From contig JACKNH010000014.1 of assembly GCA_024234975.1 (NCBI GenBank), positions 22,663 through 86,662 of the forward strand: a DNA stretch of 64,000 nt. The letters are read 5' to 3'. The stretch comes from Gammaproteobacteria bacterium (GTDB lineage Bacteria > Pseudomonadota > Gammaproteobacteria > Ga0077536). The translations under genes and the position numbers were made by a program. Positions 34,233 through 43,228 of the stretch are shown here, piece after piece. Numbering within the stretch: the first letter of the stretch is position 1; the number at the start of each line of letters is the position of its first letter. Below the pieces are notes generated by a model. The model did no database searches, was not told the origin of the DNA, and saw nothing but the letters and a program-made list of their open reading frames with translations.

Positions 34233-35435
34233 TCACCAGGTTGCGTCCAGCACGTTCGAACGGCTGATTTCCGCAATGCTGCTGGTCCCGGTCTGGCCCA
34301 TGGCCAGGTGCAGTTCGCGCTCCAGCAACTGGTGCACACGTTCGGCGCCCGGCGCGCCAAAGCCGGCGAGCCCCCAGATATAGGGGCGACCGATGCCGAC
34401 TGCGGTGGCGCCCAGCGCCAGAGCTTTGAAGACATCCGTGCCTCGGCGGATGCCACCGTCAATGATGACCGGAATACGTCCCGCCACCGCTTTGACGACA
34501 CCGGGCAGCGATTCCAGTGTCGAACGGCCGATTTCCCCCGCGCGGCCGCCATGATTGGAAACGATGATGCCATCGGCGCCATGTTCGACCGCGAGCGCGG
34601 CGTCTTCGGGATCCTCCAGGCCTTTGAGCACCACTTTCATGTCGGTCACGTCCTTCAGGCGCTTCACCACATCCCAGGTCAGCGAGGCGCTGGTCAGCGG
34701 CACGCCTTGCATATCGAAACCGGCAAATGCCGGCTTGGTCCGGTCCTTGTGGCATAACGCGCAGTCACGTTCGTCGATGCGGCTGAACCGGCCCTGCATC
34801 TCGGTGTTGCGGCCATTCGGTGTATCGACAGTGACGGCGACGACCGGGCAACCGATATTCTCCGCCCGCTTGACCAGTTTGCTGGCGATCTCCCATTTGG
34901 GTGTCGTGTACAGCTGGAACCAGACCGGTTCACCGCGCGCCTCTACTACGGCTTCGATCGGTTGGGTTGCGCCGGTGGAGAGTATCTGCAGTACATCGCG
35001 CGCGCGCGCCGCGCGGGCGGTGGCGACTTCTGCTTCGGGAAAGAAGGCGCCGGTGCCGCCAATCGGGCAGAACAGGATCGGCGTATTCCAGCGCCGCCCG
35101 AACAATTCGACCGAGGTATCGAGCTGGCTGACATCCACCAGACGCCGTGCCCGCAACTGATACTGCTGGTACGCCGCATGATTGCGGTCACGGGTAATGT
35201 TGTCGTCGGTGCCGGACGACAGGTAGCCCCAGTGGGCGCGTGGCAATACATGTCGCGCGACCGATTCCATATCGAACACGCTCAGCGCATCGGCGGGGGA
35301 GCGGATGCCGGCCGCCGCGGCTTCCAGCAGCGCTTCGGTACTCTCCTGTGCCAGCGCTTCGCGCAGCACGGGCGGCACGCCGGCCAGCAATGGACTCAAG
35401 GTGAGATAGCGGATGAGCGCGCGGCGATTGATCAT
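34233..35435 (-). CDS. Exported FMN-dependent alpha-hydroxyacid dehydrogenase with CxxCH motif
   Basis: Lactate dehydrogenase/glycolate oxidase superfamily, oxidising a 2-hydroxyacid with FMN. It has 400 residues. The N-terminus MINRRALIRYLTLSPLLAG resembles a Tat signal, which is unusual for this cytosolic family. FMN and substrate signals are YLSSGTDDNITRDRN, FCPIGGTGAFFPEAE, WFQLYTT, SNHGGR (catalytic His and Arg) and IIDGGIRRGTDVFKALALGA. The loop after the NTEMQGRFSRID segment contains CALCH (residues 225-229), a c-heme or metal-like motif. ATG 35435 is preferred because of a strong GGGGG ribosome site; the frame opens at 35468. It is the first backbone gene after the island. Its substrate cannot be told. 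Confidence 0.85.
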   Translation of the reverse strand: MINRRALIRYLTLSPLLAGVPPVLREALAQESTEALLEAAAAGIRSPADALSVFDMESVARHVLPRAHWGYLSSGTDDNITRDRNHAAYQQYQLRARRLVDVSQLDTSVELFGRRWNTPILFCPIGGTGAFFPEAEVATARAARARDVLQILSTGATQPIEAVVEARGEPVWFQLYTTPKWEIASKLVKRAENIGCPVVAVTVDTPNGRNTEMQGRFSRIDERDCALCHKDRTKPAFAGFDMQGVPLTSASLTWDVVKRLKDVTDMKVVLKGLEDPEDAALAVEHGADGIIVSNHGGRAGEIGRSTLESLPGVVKAVAGRIPVIIDGGIRRGTDVFKALALGATAVGIGRPYIWGLAGFGAPGAERVHQLLERELHLAMGQTGTSSIAEISRSNVLDATW

Positions 35436-35529
35436 GGGTCCCCCTGTTTTCTGGATCGGCAACGGCAAGGCATTGTCCCAGCCCGCGGCCGGATTTGGTA
35501 CTCCCGTGGTGGGCGGCGAACCGCGCCGG

Positions 35530-38208
35530 CTACAACGTCAGCGTCAGGTTCATCAGCTCGGGTGACTCGGTATCGACCTGGATGTCGAAACCCAGACGGC
35601 GCGCCAGCGTGAGCATCCGTTGATTTTCGCTCAACACCACACCGGTCATGGTTTCGAGGCGACGTGCGCGTGCGGCATCGATCAATGCACTCAGCAACTT
35701 GTTGGCCAGCCCCTTGCCCGTCCAGTCATCGCTGATGACGATGGCGAATTCGCAGGATGTTTCATCAGGCAGCGTGGTATAGCGTGCGACGCCGATTTCC
35801 ACTTCCGAACCCTGGTGTTCCACAGTGACAATCAACGCCATCTCGCGGTCGTAATCAATCTGGGTGAAGCGTGACAGCATCTGCGGGGTGAGTTCGTCCA
35901 GCGCATACATGAAGCGCAGGTATCTGGACTGGGCCGACAGAGCATGGACGAAATCGCGCTCGATGAGCGCATCTTCCGGCCGGATGGGACGAATGGTGAT
36001 CGGCGTGCCATCGGCCAGCTCATCGAGGCGGACCAGATCCGCCGGATAGGGATGAATGGCCATGTGCGAATAACGCCTGTGTGCCGGTGGCGAATGGGCG
36101 ATGGCCACACGGGCATCGACCACCACCGCGCCGGCCTCATTGGCGAGTACCGGGTTGAGATCCATCTCTTCGATCTCCGGCAGTTCGCACACCATGTCCG
36201 ACACGCGCAGCAGCAGATTCTCAACCGCGCGTCGATCAACCGCTGGCGCGCCACGCAACGCATTCAAAGCCTTGTCAGCCCTGGTGCGCGAAATCAGTTC
36301 GCGCGCCAGGAACCTGTTCAAGGGCGGTAGCGCCACAGCGCGATCCCCGATCACCTCCACCATGGTGCCACCAAGGCCGAAGCTGATGACCGGACCAAAC
36401 ACCGGGTCCTTGATCACGCCGATCATCAGTTCACGTGCGTGGCGCCCCTGCCACATGCGTTCGACGGTGACGCCTTCGATACGCGCCGCGGGCATGGCCG
36501 TCTGCACGCCCTCGATCATCTGCTGGCAGGCATCGCGTACTTCGCGTGCGTTTGTCAGCCCCAGCCGCACGCCGCCGACATCGGATTTGTGCGTGATATC
36601 CGGCGAATCAATCTTTATCGCGACCGGGAAACCCGATTCCTGTGCGACCAGTACTGCGTCATGCGGCGTTGCCGCCGGGATGCTGCGCACAATGGGGATG
36701 TCGAAGGCGGCAAGCAGCGCCTTCGATTCAGCGATATCCAGCAGGGATCGGTGCTGCGCCAAAACACCTTCCAGGATCAGTTCCGCATTCTCCAGCGCCG
36801 GCGTCGGCTGATTGACCATCGGTTCGGGTACCTGCAGCAATTGCTGCTGGTTGCGGTGGTAGGCAACCACCGCGGCAAATGCATTCACCGCGGCTTCCGG
36901 CGTGCGGTAGGAAGGAATGTTGTTGCTGCGGAAAACCGCGCGAGCACTGGCGACGGAGGCATCGCCCATCCAGCAGGCGAGCAATGGCTTTTGGCGCTTG
37001 CCACCCAAGGCAGCTATGCGTTCGGCGACGGCCAAGGGCTCGGTCAACGCCTGGGGTGTCAGGATGGCCAGAACCGCATCGACGCCGGGGTCGGCCAGGC
37101 ATGCGGTCAATGCTGCTTCGTAGCGCGCCGGAGTGGCGTCGCCCAGTACATCCACCGGGTTGCCGTGCGACCAGGTCGCTGGCAGCGCTTCGTTCAATGC
37201 GGCCACTGTTGCCGGCGCCAGTTGCGCAAGTGCCATGCCACCATCGCCAGCATGGTCAGCCGCCATCACTCCGGGTCCGCCGGCATTGGTGACAATGGCC
37301 AGCCGGTTGCCGCGGGTGCGGATGCCGGTATCGAGCACAGCGGCCGCGGCAAAGAAATCCGGGAAGTCTGCCACGCGCAACACGCCGGCCCTGCGCAAGG
37401 CCGCATCAAAGACATCATCTGCACCGACCAGCGCGCCGGTGTGTGATTTTGCCGCGCGCGAACCTTCCGCATGGCGCCCCGCTTTCATCACCACCACCGG
37501 TTTGACGCGGGCGGCGGCGCGCAAAGCACTGACGAAGCGGCGCGCATCGCGGATGCCTTCGACATACAGCATGATGCTGTCGGTCTGACTGTCCAGGACC
37601 AGAAAATCGAGGATCTCGCCGAATTCGACATCGGCGCCGATGCCGGTGGATACCAGGCTGGAAAAGCCGACGTCGTTGACACCGGCCCAATCCAGAATCG
37701 CGGTACACAACGCGCCGGACTGCGACACCACGGCGATGCGGCCGCGCTCCGCCTGGCCCGCACTGAAGGTGCCGTTGAAGCCGATGTCGGTGCGGATGAC
37801 GCCCAGGCAGTTGGGACCCAGAATCCGCAGGCCGTATTTGCGCGCCCGCCGCAGCACCGTCCGTTCCAGCAATGCGCCGGCGTCGCCGGTTTCTCGAAAG
37901 CCGGCGCTGATGACAATCGCCGCACGGACACCGGCCTGCCCGCAGTCATCGATGATGTCCGGGACGGTTGAAGGTGGGGTAACGATGATGGCCAGATCAG
38001 GAGAGACGCCGGCGCTGCGCAAGTCGGGAAACACCTTGGCCCCATCGATTTCCGTCAACCGCGGATTGATCAGCGTGATGGCGCCGGCGAAGCCGGCAGT
38101 GTGCAGATTGCGCAACACCACCGCGCCCAGCCCGTCGTGTTTGTCGGAGGCGCCGTAAAGCACCACCGATTCCGGTTTCAGCAGGGACTGGATGGCAGAT
38201 TTTCGCAT
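35530..38208 (-). CDS. patZ: PatZ-like ADP-forming acyl-CoA synthetase fused to GNAT acetyltransferase
   Basis: An 892-residue protein with the layout of E. coli PatZ/YfiQ (886), a protein lysine acetyltransferase. N-terminal CoA-binding and ligase domains (ESVVLYGASDKHDGLGAVVL, LGPNCLGVIRTD, VVSQSGALCTAILDW) are followed by an ATP-grasp part (GFPVAIKIDSPDITHKSDVGGV, FGPVISFGLGGTMVEV) and a C-terminal GNAT domain from about residue 725 (ITIRPIRPEDA, DWTGKGLANKLLSALIDAAR with the acetyl-CoA loop GKGLANKL). ATG 38208 has GGAAG just upstream; GTG or ATG six codons earlier is less likely. Catalytic synthetase residues were not checked one by one. Confidence 0.9.
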   Translation of the reverse strand: MRKSAIQSLLKPESVVLYGASDKHDGLGAVVLRNLHTAGFAGAITLINPRLTEIDGAKVFPDLRSAGVSPDLAIIVTPPSTVPDIIDDCGQAGVRAAIVISAGFRETGDAGALLERTVLRRARKYGLRILGPNCLGVIRTDIGFNGTFSAGQAERGRIAVVSQSGALCTAILDWAGVNDVGFSSLVSTGIGADVEFGEILDFLVLDSQTDSIMLYVEGIRDARRFVSALRAAARVKPVVVMKAGRHAEGSRAAKSHTGALVGADDVFDAALRRAGVLRVADFPDFFAAAAVLDTGIRTRGNRLAIVTNAGGPGVMAADHAGDGGMALAQLAPATVAALNEALPATWSHGNPVDVLGDATPARYEAALTACLADPGVDAVLAILTPQALTEPLAVAERIAALGGKRQKPLLACWMGDASVASARAVFRSNNIPSYRTPEAAVNAFAAVVAYHRNQQQLLQVPEPMVNQPTPALENAELILEGVLAQHRSLLDIAESKALLAAFDIPIVRSIPAATPHDAVLVAQESGFPVAIKIDSPDITHKSDVGGVRLGLTNAREVRDACQQMIEGVQTAMPAARIEGVTVERMWQGRHARELMIGVIKDPVFGPVISFGLGGTMVEVIGDRAVALPPLNRFLARELISRTRADKALNALRGAPAVDRRAVENLLLRVSDMVCELPEIEEMDLNPVLANEAGAVVVDARVAIAHSPPAHRRYSHMAIHPYPADLVRLDELADGTPITIRPIRPEDALIERDFVHALSAQSRYLRFMYALDELTPQMLSRFTQIDYDREMALIVTVEHQGSEVEIGVARYTTLPDETSCEFAIVISDDWTGKGLANKLLSALIDAARARRLETMTGVVLSENQRMLTLARRLGFDIQVDTESPELMNLTLTL

Positions 38209-38350
38209 GTATCTTCCGACACTCAATTGACTGGCGTCGTCCCGACCGGGCCGCTTTGTTCAAGTCTGGCTGATTATCGTTGAGATTTGATGGCAGAGGA
38301 CTGACGTGTGGCAATCGCGCCAGCACAGAGGTGTCAACGACAATGTACCA

Positions 38351-39694
38351 TCAACCGCCCTGCCCCGCGGCCACCCGTTGCTTGTGCAACTCGGTGAACA
38401 CAACGGCCGCCAACGCGCCGGTGATGAATACCGCTGACACGCAACTGGCCGCGCCCACGCCCTGCAGGCCATAAAGTTCTGCCCCGGCGACCATCAGGCT
38501 GAACAGCAGCACCGTATTGATGATTTGCAGCCAGAGCATCGCGGTGGCCTTATTGATGGCATAGCCGGCCGGCCGTAACGTGGCGCCGGCCAGTTCGATC
38601 GCCGCCGCGATCAGCAGCAGCGTGATCAAGTCGACCGCAAGGGCGTACTCCGGCCCGAAGATGGCCGCGATCACGTTCTCGCCCACCAACGCGAAAATAC
38701 CGGTCAACAGCGCCGCCGGTATGAAGGTGATCAACGCCAGGCGCAGACAGACACGTCCCAGGCGCAGATCCCCCTGATGCCACATGCGCGTCAGATCGGG
38801 GAACACCACCTGCCGCAGTAATACCACCGGTTTGGCGAACACGGCGGAGAATTCCCGTGCGATACGAAACAGGCCGGCGTCGGTCGCGCCGAGCAGCGAG
38901 CCGACCAGCAATGTCGCGACATGCTTCGGCAGCAGATCGAGATTGCCTTGCCAGTAGACGACATTGATGAAGGTCCAGATGCCGGGGAACTCGCGCCGGA
39001 TGGGGGGCACCGATTGCGTTGTGGTCGGCGCCACACCGAGGCCGCGAAATGCCCGCCAGCCCAGCACATTGAAGTAGAGGTATTCCGCCGCCAGACCCAG
39101 CGTCCACGCGCAGGCGAAGGCGCCGATGCCACCGCCCTGCGACCATGCCACGAGCACACCCACCAGCCGCACGCCCGAACTGACCATGGCGACCGAACTC
39201 AGCAGCGCGAACTCACCTTTGAGACGCAGAACGCCCTTGGCGGTCTCGACCGCGGAGAGGCACAGCACCGCGCAGAACATGTAGGCCAACGAAGCATGTT
39301 CGGCCTGCCAGCCCAGAGTGCCACCGAGGGGTTTGACCAGCGCAAAAGCCAGCAACCCGGCCGCAATAGTGCAAGCAAGGTCAAGACGTAACGAAAACCG
39401 CAGCAGTCGCTGTAAACCGGCGATATCACCGGCGTCATATCGGGGCACGCCGAAACGGACGATGGCCTCAAACGGTTTGCAATTGAGAAGTTCGCGCACC
39501 GTTACGACATAGGTATGCAGCAACACCAACACACCAAGCTCAGCCGGTTGCAGACTTTGCGCCGCCATCGCCAGCGCAATCAGACCCATGCCCGCCGCGA
39601 TCACCTGGCCGCCGACAAGCAGAAAAAAATTCTTTCCGGTCTTCTTAAGTGAACTCAATTCGGAGAATCCCGCGCTGGGCAGCCGCATACGCAC
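38351..39694 (-). CDS. Lipopolysaccharide/polysaccharide flippase (Wzx-like, MATE/MOP superfamily)
   Basis: A 447-residue membrane protein with about 12 predicted helices, starting after a short cytoplasmic tail (KKTGKNFFLLVGGQVIAAGMGLIALAMAA) and ending in a helix (GAASCVSAVFITGALAAVVFTEL). Polysaccharide-synthase/Wzx-type proteins move undecaprenyl-linked glycan repeats across the inner membrane. The assignment rests on length, helix pattern and the characteristic LLxSLLGATDAGLFRIAREF region. Divergent from the CDP-glycerol-transferase-like gene across 167 bp, suggesting a small surface-glycan locus. Confidence 0.78.
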   Translation of the reverse strand: MRMRLPSAGFSELSSLKKTGKNFFLLVGGQVIAAGMGLIALAMAAQSLQPAELGVLVLLHTYVVTVRELLNCKPFEAIVRFGVPRYDAGDIAGLQRLLRFSLRLDLACTIAAGLLAFALVKPLGGTLGWQAEHASLAYMFCAVLCLSAVETAKGVLRLKGEFALLSSVAMVSSGVRLVGVLVAWSQGGGIGAFACAWTLGLAAEYLYFNVLGWRAFRGLGVAPTTTQSVPPIRREFPGIWTFINVVYWQGNLDLLPKHVATLLVGSLLGATDAGLFRIAREFSAVFAKPVVLLRQVVFPDLTRMWHQGDLRLGRVCLRLALITFIPAALLTGIFALVGENVIAAIFGPEYALAVDLITLLLIAAAIELAGATLRPAGYAINKATAMLWLQIINTVLLFSLMVAGAELYGLQGVGAASCVSAVFITGALAAVVFTELHKQRVAAGQGG

Positions 39695-39861
39695 ATGCGC
39701 TGCGGCCGTGTAGAATAACCGAAACCCGCTGGCGCAGTACCCGTTGCCAACGTGCCCTGCCCGAAAAGAACCATGTCATTCCCAGCCATACTGTTGCCAC
39801 CTGCGGCCTTCGAGATCCATACAGTCAATGATCCCGTCATCGGCGGGACAGGTGGCGGCGT

Positions 39862-41067
39862 ATGACGCTGGAAGCGGATGCCGTGGTCAGCCCGCCGGTC
39901 GCTCCGCGATTTCGCGTTGCCTTTCTGTTCAATCACGAAGGCATGCACCAACTCGCGCACACGGCCCCGGTTGCGGGCTGGCTGGCTCGTGAATCAGACA
40001 TCGAAGTCACGCTGATCACCTCCAGTGCTGCGCTGGCTGATCGCTGCCGCGAAGTCATAGGGCCGAATGGCGCTGCCCTGCGCACTACGGTGTTGCCGGA
40101 ATCGATCATGCAAAGGTTCCTTGCCGGCGCACTGGACAAGGTGATGCCATTCTCGCGGCTCGCCAATCTGGTGCGCTTTCGCGCGATGCTCGCCACCTTC
40201 GATGCCATTGTCGTGCCGGAACGAACCAGCCTGTTTCTGAAACGCCTGCTGGGCGAACGCTGTCCCAAGCTCGTGCATATCAAGCACGGCAGCGGTGATC
40301 GCGCCCAGGGTTTTCAACCACAGATCGGTATGTTTGATTTCCTGCTGCTGTCGGGCCGCAAGATGGTCGACCGGTTGTTGGCACAGGGTACGATTCGCGA
40401 AGGGCAATACGCCATCATCGGCTACCCCAAGTTTGACTTGATCAAGGCGCGTCAGCGTCTGCCATTGTTCGACAATGATCGGCCGGTCGTCGTCTACAAT
40501 CCGCACCCCGACGCCTACCTGTCGTCATACTTCCGTTTCGGTCATGCGGTGCTTGAATATTTCCGCGCCAACCCGGCATACAACCTGATATTCGCGCCGC
40601 ACCTGATGCTGTACAAACGCCGCGTCCATATTTCGTTGCCGCATTGGCGTGTGCGGCTGCGGCCGGATTTCCTCGAGGAATTCCGTAGCGTCGACAACAT
40701 CCACATTGATACGGGCAGCCCGCGTTCCAGCGATATGAGTTATACGCTGTCGGCGGATATATACCTTGGTGACGTCAGCAGCCAGGTGTATGAATTTCTC
40801 TCCTGGCCGCGGCCATGCGTGTTCCTCAATGCGCATGGCGCCCGGTGGCAAAGCGATCCCAATTACCTCGTCTGGCAGACCGGTCCGGTGGTCAGCGATA
40901 TTGCAGGCCTGGGCGCTGCGTTGTCGCTATCGATAAACGAGCACGCGACACGCTATCAGCCGATACAACAGCGCTTGTTCGACGACACGATGTCGCTGAC
41001 AGATCAGCCCAGTGGTCAGCGCGCGGCAGCGGCGTTGCGTGAATATCTGGAACGCGTCAGAAGTTGA
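39862..41067 (+). CDS. CDP-glycerol glycerophosphotransferase-like enzyme (GT-B fold)
   Basis: A 401-residue predicted cytoplasmic transferase. The N-terminal half has RVAFLFNHEGMHQLAHTAPV, DAIVVPERTSLFL and VHIKHGSGDRAQGF, the latter resembling the HG-x-G loop of TagB/TagF-type and sphingolipid-type transferases. The second half has VVVYNPHPDAYLSSY, IFAPHLMLYKRR and the SADIYLGDVSSQVYEFLSWPRPCVFLN segment, matching the D-x-S-S nucleotide-binding region of family PF04464. It could transfer glycerol-phosphate or another CDP-activated group to a glycan. Family recognition is by pattern only. It ends 11 bp inside the convergent histidine kinase gene. Confidence 0.6.
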   Translation: MTLEADAVVSPPVAPRFRVAFLFNHEGMHQLAHTAPVAGWLARESDIEVTLITSSAALADRCREVIGPNGAALRTTVLPESIMQRFLAGALDKVMPFSRLANLVRFRAMLATFDAIVVPERTSLFLKRLLGERCPKLVHIKHGSGDRAQGFQPQIGMFDFLLLSGRKMVDRLLAQGTIREGQYAIIGYPKFDLIKARQRLPLFDNDRPVVVYNPHPDAYLSSYFRFGHAVLEYFRANPAYNLIFAPHLMLYKRRVHISLPHWRVRLRPDFLEEFRSVDNIHIDTGSPRSSDMSYTLSADIYLGDVSSQVYEFLSWPRPCVFLNAHGARWQSDPNYLVWQTGPVVSDIAGLGAALSLSINEHATRYQPIQQRLFDDTMSLTDQPSGQRAAAALREYLERVRS

Positions 41068-42310
41068 CCGAGACCACGGTGCCCTTGGCGGCGCCGCTGG
41101 CGACATCAATCCGCCAGCCGAACCGATCGCAAATGCGTCGCACCAGGAACAACCCCATACCGCCGCCGGACTTGCTGCTGTAATCGCGGTCGAAGATTTT
41201 TTCCTTCGCGCCTTCCGGCAGACCGCGGCCGGTATCGGTGATGCATAACTGGCGTCCGCTCAACACGACCTGGATGCAGCCGGAATCGGTGTTTTCAGCA
41301 GCATTTCGCAACAGGTTGCTGACGACCATCGTGGGCAGCGCTGGGGGTACATCGAGCAGCAATTCGTTGTCGTTGCGGAAAGTCAGTTCCACCGATTTGT
41401 GTTTGAGCAATATCCGGTAGTCACTCACAAGTTGCGCCGTGAGACCGGCAAGCTCGCATTGACCGTGTTCGGAAATACTGCGTTTCTTCTCCCGCGAGAG
41501 GAACAGCAGCGCCTCAATGAATTCCTGCATTTCGCGCATCGCGCGGCGTATACGATCTGTCGCGCGCCGCGCCACCGGTGATAACTCGGGCGCTTCGTCC
41601 AGCAGATCAACCGATCCCTGCATGACGGCCAGCGGTGTGCGCAATTCATGACTGGCAGCGGAGGTGAACATCTGTTCCCGTTCGACGAAGCGGTCGAGGC
41701 GATCCGAATAGCGGTCAAATGAATCTGCGATGGACTCGATTTCGGCGCCGGCAAACTCGGCGCCCAGGCGGATACCGCGCTGTTCAGGATCAATGGTGGC
41801 CAGGCGCTGCGACAGGGCAGTGACCGGTGCGATGATCTGGTGCGAAAAGCGGAAGCCCAACCAGATCGCCAGCAGCGAGGTCAAGACGATGCCGGCGGCA
41901 AGAATACTGATAATGGGGGTTTCGAGATTTTCCCACTCGGTGATGTCGTAGGCGATGAAAATACGCTGCTCACTCTGCGGACCTGCCAGAACTTCGTAGT
42001 CGCGGCCGTCGAATTCGACGGCGTGATACGTGCCGGGGATCAAATCGCGGAACGGCATCGGCAGATCCGGATCGGAGCCGAGATAACTCTTGAACAAGGC
42101 GGTCCTGGTCGCGCGCGTTGACGGGTCTTCCCGCAGGCTGCGCTCCAGCAACTTGTATTCGTCGGCGACCAGGTTGTGCAGCACCGTGCGCTCCAACCGC
42201 TCGAACGCCAGAAAAATCATCAATGCGAACATACTGCTGACCACCGCGGTCAGGCACAGCATCGCGATCGTGATGCGTGCGCGCAGACTTGAGAAGAATT
42301 TACCCGCCAT
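41057..42310 (-). CDS. Sensor histidine kinase
   Basis: An inner-membrane kinase of about 417 residues. Helix 1 (about residues 10-32, ARITIAMLCLTAVVSSMFALM), a periplasmic sensor of about 110 residues, helix 2 (about residues 135-157), then HAMP, DHp with HELRTPLAVMQG (phospho-His) and a HATPase domain with LRNAAENTDS (N box), DTGRGLP (G1) and GGMGLFLV (G2). ATGs at 42310, 42322 and 42352 are all possible and overlap the response regulator stop; 42310 gives the smallest overlap. It is translated after the regulator and is divergent from the metal-efflux operon, its probable target. Confidence 0.92.
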   Translation of the reverse strand: MAGKFFSSLRARITIAMLCLTAVVSSMFALMIFLAFERLERTVLHNLVADEYKLLERSLREDPSTRATRTALFKSYLGSDPDLPMPFRDLIPGTYHAVEFDGRDYEVLAGPQSEQRIFIAYDITEWENLETPIISILAAGIVLTSLLAIWLGFRFSHQIIAPVTALSQRLATIDPEQRGIRLGAEFAGAEIESIADSFDRYSDRLDRFVEREQMFTSAASHELRTPLAVMQGSVDLLDEAPELSPVARRATDRIRRAMREMQEFIEALLFLSREKKRSISEHGQCELAGLTAQLVSDYRILLKHKSVELTFRNDNELLLDVPPALPTMVVSNLLRNAAENTDSGCIQVVLSGRQLCITDTGRGLPEGAKEKIFDRDYSSKSGGGMGLFLVRRICDRFGWRIDVASGAAKGTVVSVNF

Positions 42311-42995
42311 GCGCTGTTGCATCGTCGTTGGCCAGTCGATAGCCGGTGCCATGCACGGTGTGCAGCAGCCTGGTTTCGAATGGCTTGTCTATGGCGGCGC
42401 GCAGGCTGTGAATATGCGCGCGCAATACATCGCCGTCCGGGCGGTCATCGCCCCACACCGCATACTCCAGATCGTTGCGACTGACCACGCGCGGACTCTG
42501 CCGCATCAGCAGTTCCAGCAGGGTGCGCATGGTGGGATTGAGATCCACGCGTTTGCCCCCACGCTTGACCACCAGTGTCTCGGGGTCGAATTCGAGGTCC
42601 GAGACCTTGAGTACCCGACCGCCGCGCTGGGAGGTTGCGCGCCTGTGCAAGGCCTGCAGGCGGATTTCCAGTTCCTTCATCGCGAACGGTTTGACGAGGT
42701 AGTCGTCAGCCCCGGCGCCAAATCCTTCGACCTTCTGGTCCAGCTGGTCCCGCGCGGTAAGCATCAGCACCGGTGTATCGCGCTTGCCATCCTGACGCAG
42801 TTTGCGACACAGCTCTATGCCATCCATCGCCGGCAGGTTGAGGTCCAGCACGATGACGTCATAGGTTTCGGTCAACGCCAGGTGCAGGCCGGTGACGCCG
42901 TCAGCGGCGAAATCGACGCTGTAACCTTTCGGCTCCAGATAATCGCCGATATTGGCGGCGATGTCGTGGTGGTCTTCGATGATCAATACCCGCAT
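42300..42995 (-). CDS. OmpR-family response regulator
   Basis: A 231-residue transcription factor. The receiver domain has LIIEDHHD (acidic pocket), VLDLNLPAMDG with phospho-Asp about residue 51, LTARDQ and DDYLVKPF (Lys). The C-terminal winged helix has SPRVVSRNDLEYAVWGDD, DVLRAHIHSLRAAID and HTVHGTGYRL. ATG 42995 follows AGGAA by seven bases; upstream codons to 43049 are not family-like. Divergent from the efflux operon across a 233-bp gap containing tandem GATGTCA repeats, a plausible binding site. Confidence 0.94.
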   Translation of the reverse strand: MRVLIIEDHHDIAANIGDYLEPKGYSVDFAADGVTGLHLALTETYDVIVLDLNLPAMDGIELCRKLRQDGKRDTPVLMLTARDQLDQKVEGFGAGADDYLVKPFAMKELEIRLQALHRRATSQRGGRVLKVSDLEFDPETLVVKRGGKRVDLNPTMRTLLELLMRQSPRVVSRNDLEYAVWGDDRPDGDVLRAHIHSLRAAIDKPFETRLLHTVHGTGYRLANDDATAHGG

Positions 42996-43073
42996 GGCAG
43001 TTCCTGGTATCTCCGTACCCGTCATTTGACAACATGCAGCATCCGCCATACCCGATCAACAGCTCGTGAACAT

Positions 43074-43159
43074 GATGTCAAAAAGATGTCATCAGCGTCC
43101 TTCAAGCGGCCAATACTGACGCCGATCATGTTCCACCCGGCCGCGGTGGCACGATGTCA
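43074..43159. promoter_or_regulatory. Tandem GATGTCA repeats, candidate response-regulator operator
   Basis: GATGTCA occurs at 43074-43080 and 43085-43091, start to start 11 bp apart (one helical turn, the usual spacing for OmpR/PhoB-type dimers), and again at 43153-43159, five bases before TTGACG (43164-43169), a possible -35 of the efflux operon. A -10 at normal spacing is not evident. It lies between the divergent regulator and efflux genes, so either or both may be controlled. Confidence 0.55.
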
Positions 43160-43228
43160 CCGCTTGACGTTTCTTTTACACCGGGATCCAGATAATCCGC
43201 TCAACAAACAGGAGTGCGACGGACAATC

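Noticed and set aside
36439..37446. A 335-residue + strand frame within the PatZ-like gene
   Set aside because: Complement of a conserved acyl-CoA synthetase domain; no start signal or family match.
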